Below are positions 46,094 through 46,216 of a stretch of DNA of 46,216 nt, one piece after another (position 1 is the stretch's first letter; every line of letters begins with the position of its first letter). The notes beneath the pieces were generated by a model. The model was not told the origin of the DNA. It ran no database searches and saw nothing but the letters and a program-made list of their open reading frames with translations. The position numbers were made by a program, and so were the translations under genes. This DNA comes from Rheinheimera sp. (lineage in GTDB: Bacteria > Pseudomonadota > Gammaproteobacteria > Enterobacterales > Alteromonadaceae): the NCBI GenBank assembly GCA_008015325.1, contig SSFI01000041.1, positions 1 through 46,216 of the forward strand, given 5' to 3'.

Positions 46094-46216
46094 TGCGTAT
46101 TTCGGTGAATCCGATCAGCGATTCCGGAGTTATCCGATCACCTGCTAACCGTTCTTTTTCTTGATGGTATTTTTACGCTAAGTGATCGGATTGGTCTAGT
46201 TTTCTCATCGACTCTC
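46094..46216. mobile_element. Partial end of an IS21-family-like insertion sequence
   Basis: From TGCGTATTTCGG at 46094 the sequence departs from the chemoreceptor and carries repeated terminal motifs: CCGATCA at 46111 and 46134 (23 bp apart), and the inverse TGATCGG at 46183. Multiple internal end repeats and a TG terminus are typical of IS21-family ends. No transposase is visible because the window ends. The family is inferred from the end structure. Confidence 0.55.

Overview
The window reads as chromosome of a free-living, aerobic gammaproteobacterium. The gene set (M9 collagenase, dense chemoreceptors and c-di-GMP enzymes, TonB receptor, Feo iron uptake, Ohr/OhrR, RND pump, PEP-CTERM-like protein) and codon use suggest a Rheinheimera/Alishewanella-like organism. 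That is inference from gene content; no rRNA or other taxonomic marker is present. I see no tRNA, rRNA, CRISPR array or prophage.

Left part (1-13.9 kb): a secreted M9 collagenase with a C-terminal type-I dockerin-like repeat pair is followed 27 bp later by a small cohesin-like protein with a PEP-CTERM-like tail, a possible two-gene cohesin-dockerin display system. Then, on the minus strand, come an sCache chemoreceptor, a coiled-coil protein whose Shine-Dalgarno lies in a strong hairpin, a dCache chemoreceptor, a TorF-type putative porin, and a translationally coupled pair of an HD-GYP response regulator and a large hybrid histidine kinase.

Middle part (14-30 kb): feoAB behind a good Fur box; a REP-like repeat cluster; ohr with its 2-Cys OhrR regulator; a minus-strand operon of three overlapping genes (dihaem cytochrome c, MauG/CcpA-type peroxidase, and a parallel beta-helix protein fused to cytochrome c), divergent from a TonB receptor; then a minus-strand pair joining a yeast-Fcy1-like cytosine deaminase to a diguanylate cyclase with an NMT1/THI5-like periplasmic sensor. 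Next is a rare architecture: a FAN1-like VRR-NUC nuclease fused to a DEDDh exonuclease, followed by an excalibur-domain protein.

Right part (30-46 kb): a complete tripartite RND efflux operon with its TetR repressor gene and a near-perfect 28-bp operator over the -10 box; propionyl-CoA synthetase; an M1 metallopeptidase coupled to a DUF6702-like protein; a TauE/SafE permease; a pirin; a TIGR03643-type small protein; a small membrane protein; and a chemoreceptor whose 5' end is cut off by what looks like an IS21-family insertion running off the window.

Many genes have a better start than the longest open frame, because the most upstream start is a TTG or GTG without a ribosome binding site; the reason is given in each entry. 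Several intergenic signals (palindromes, hairpins, a helically phased repeat array) are listed separately.
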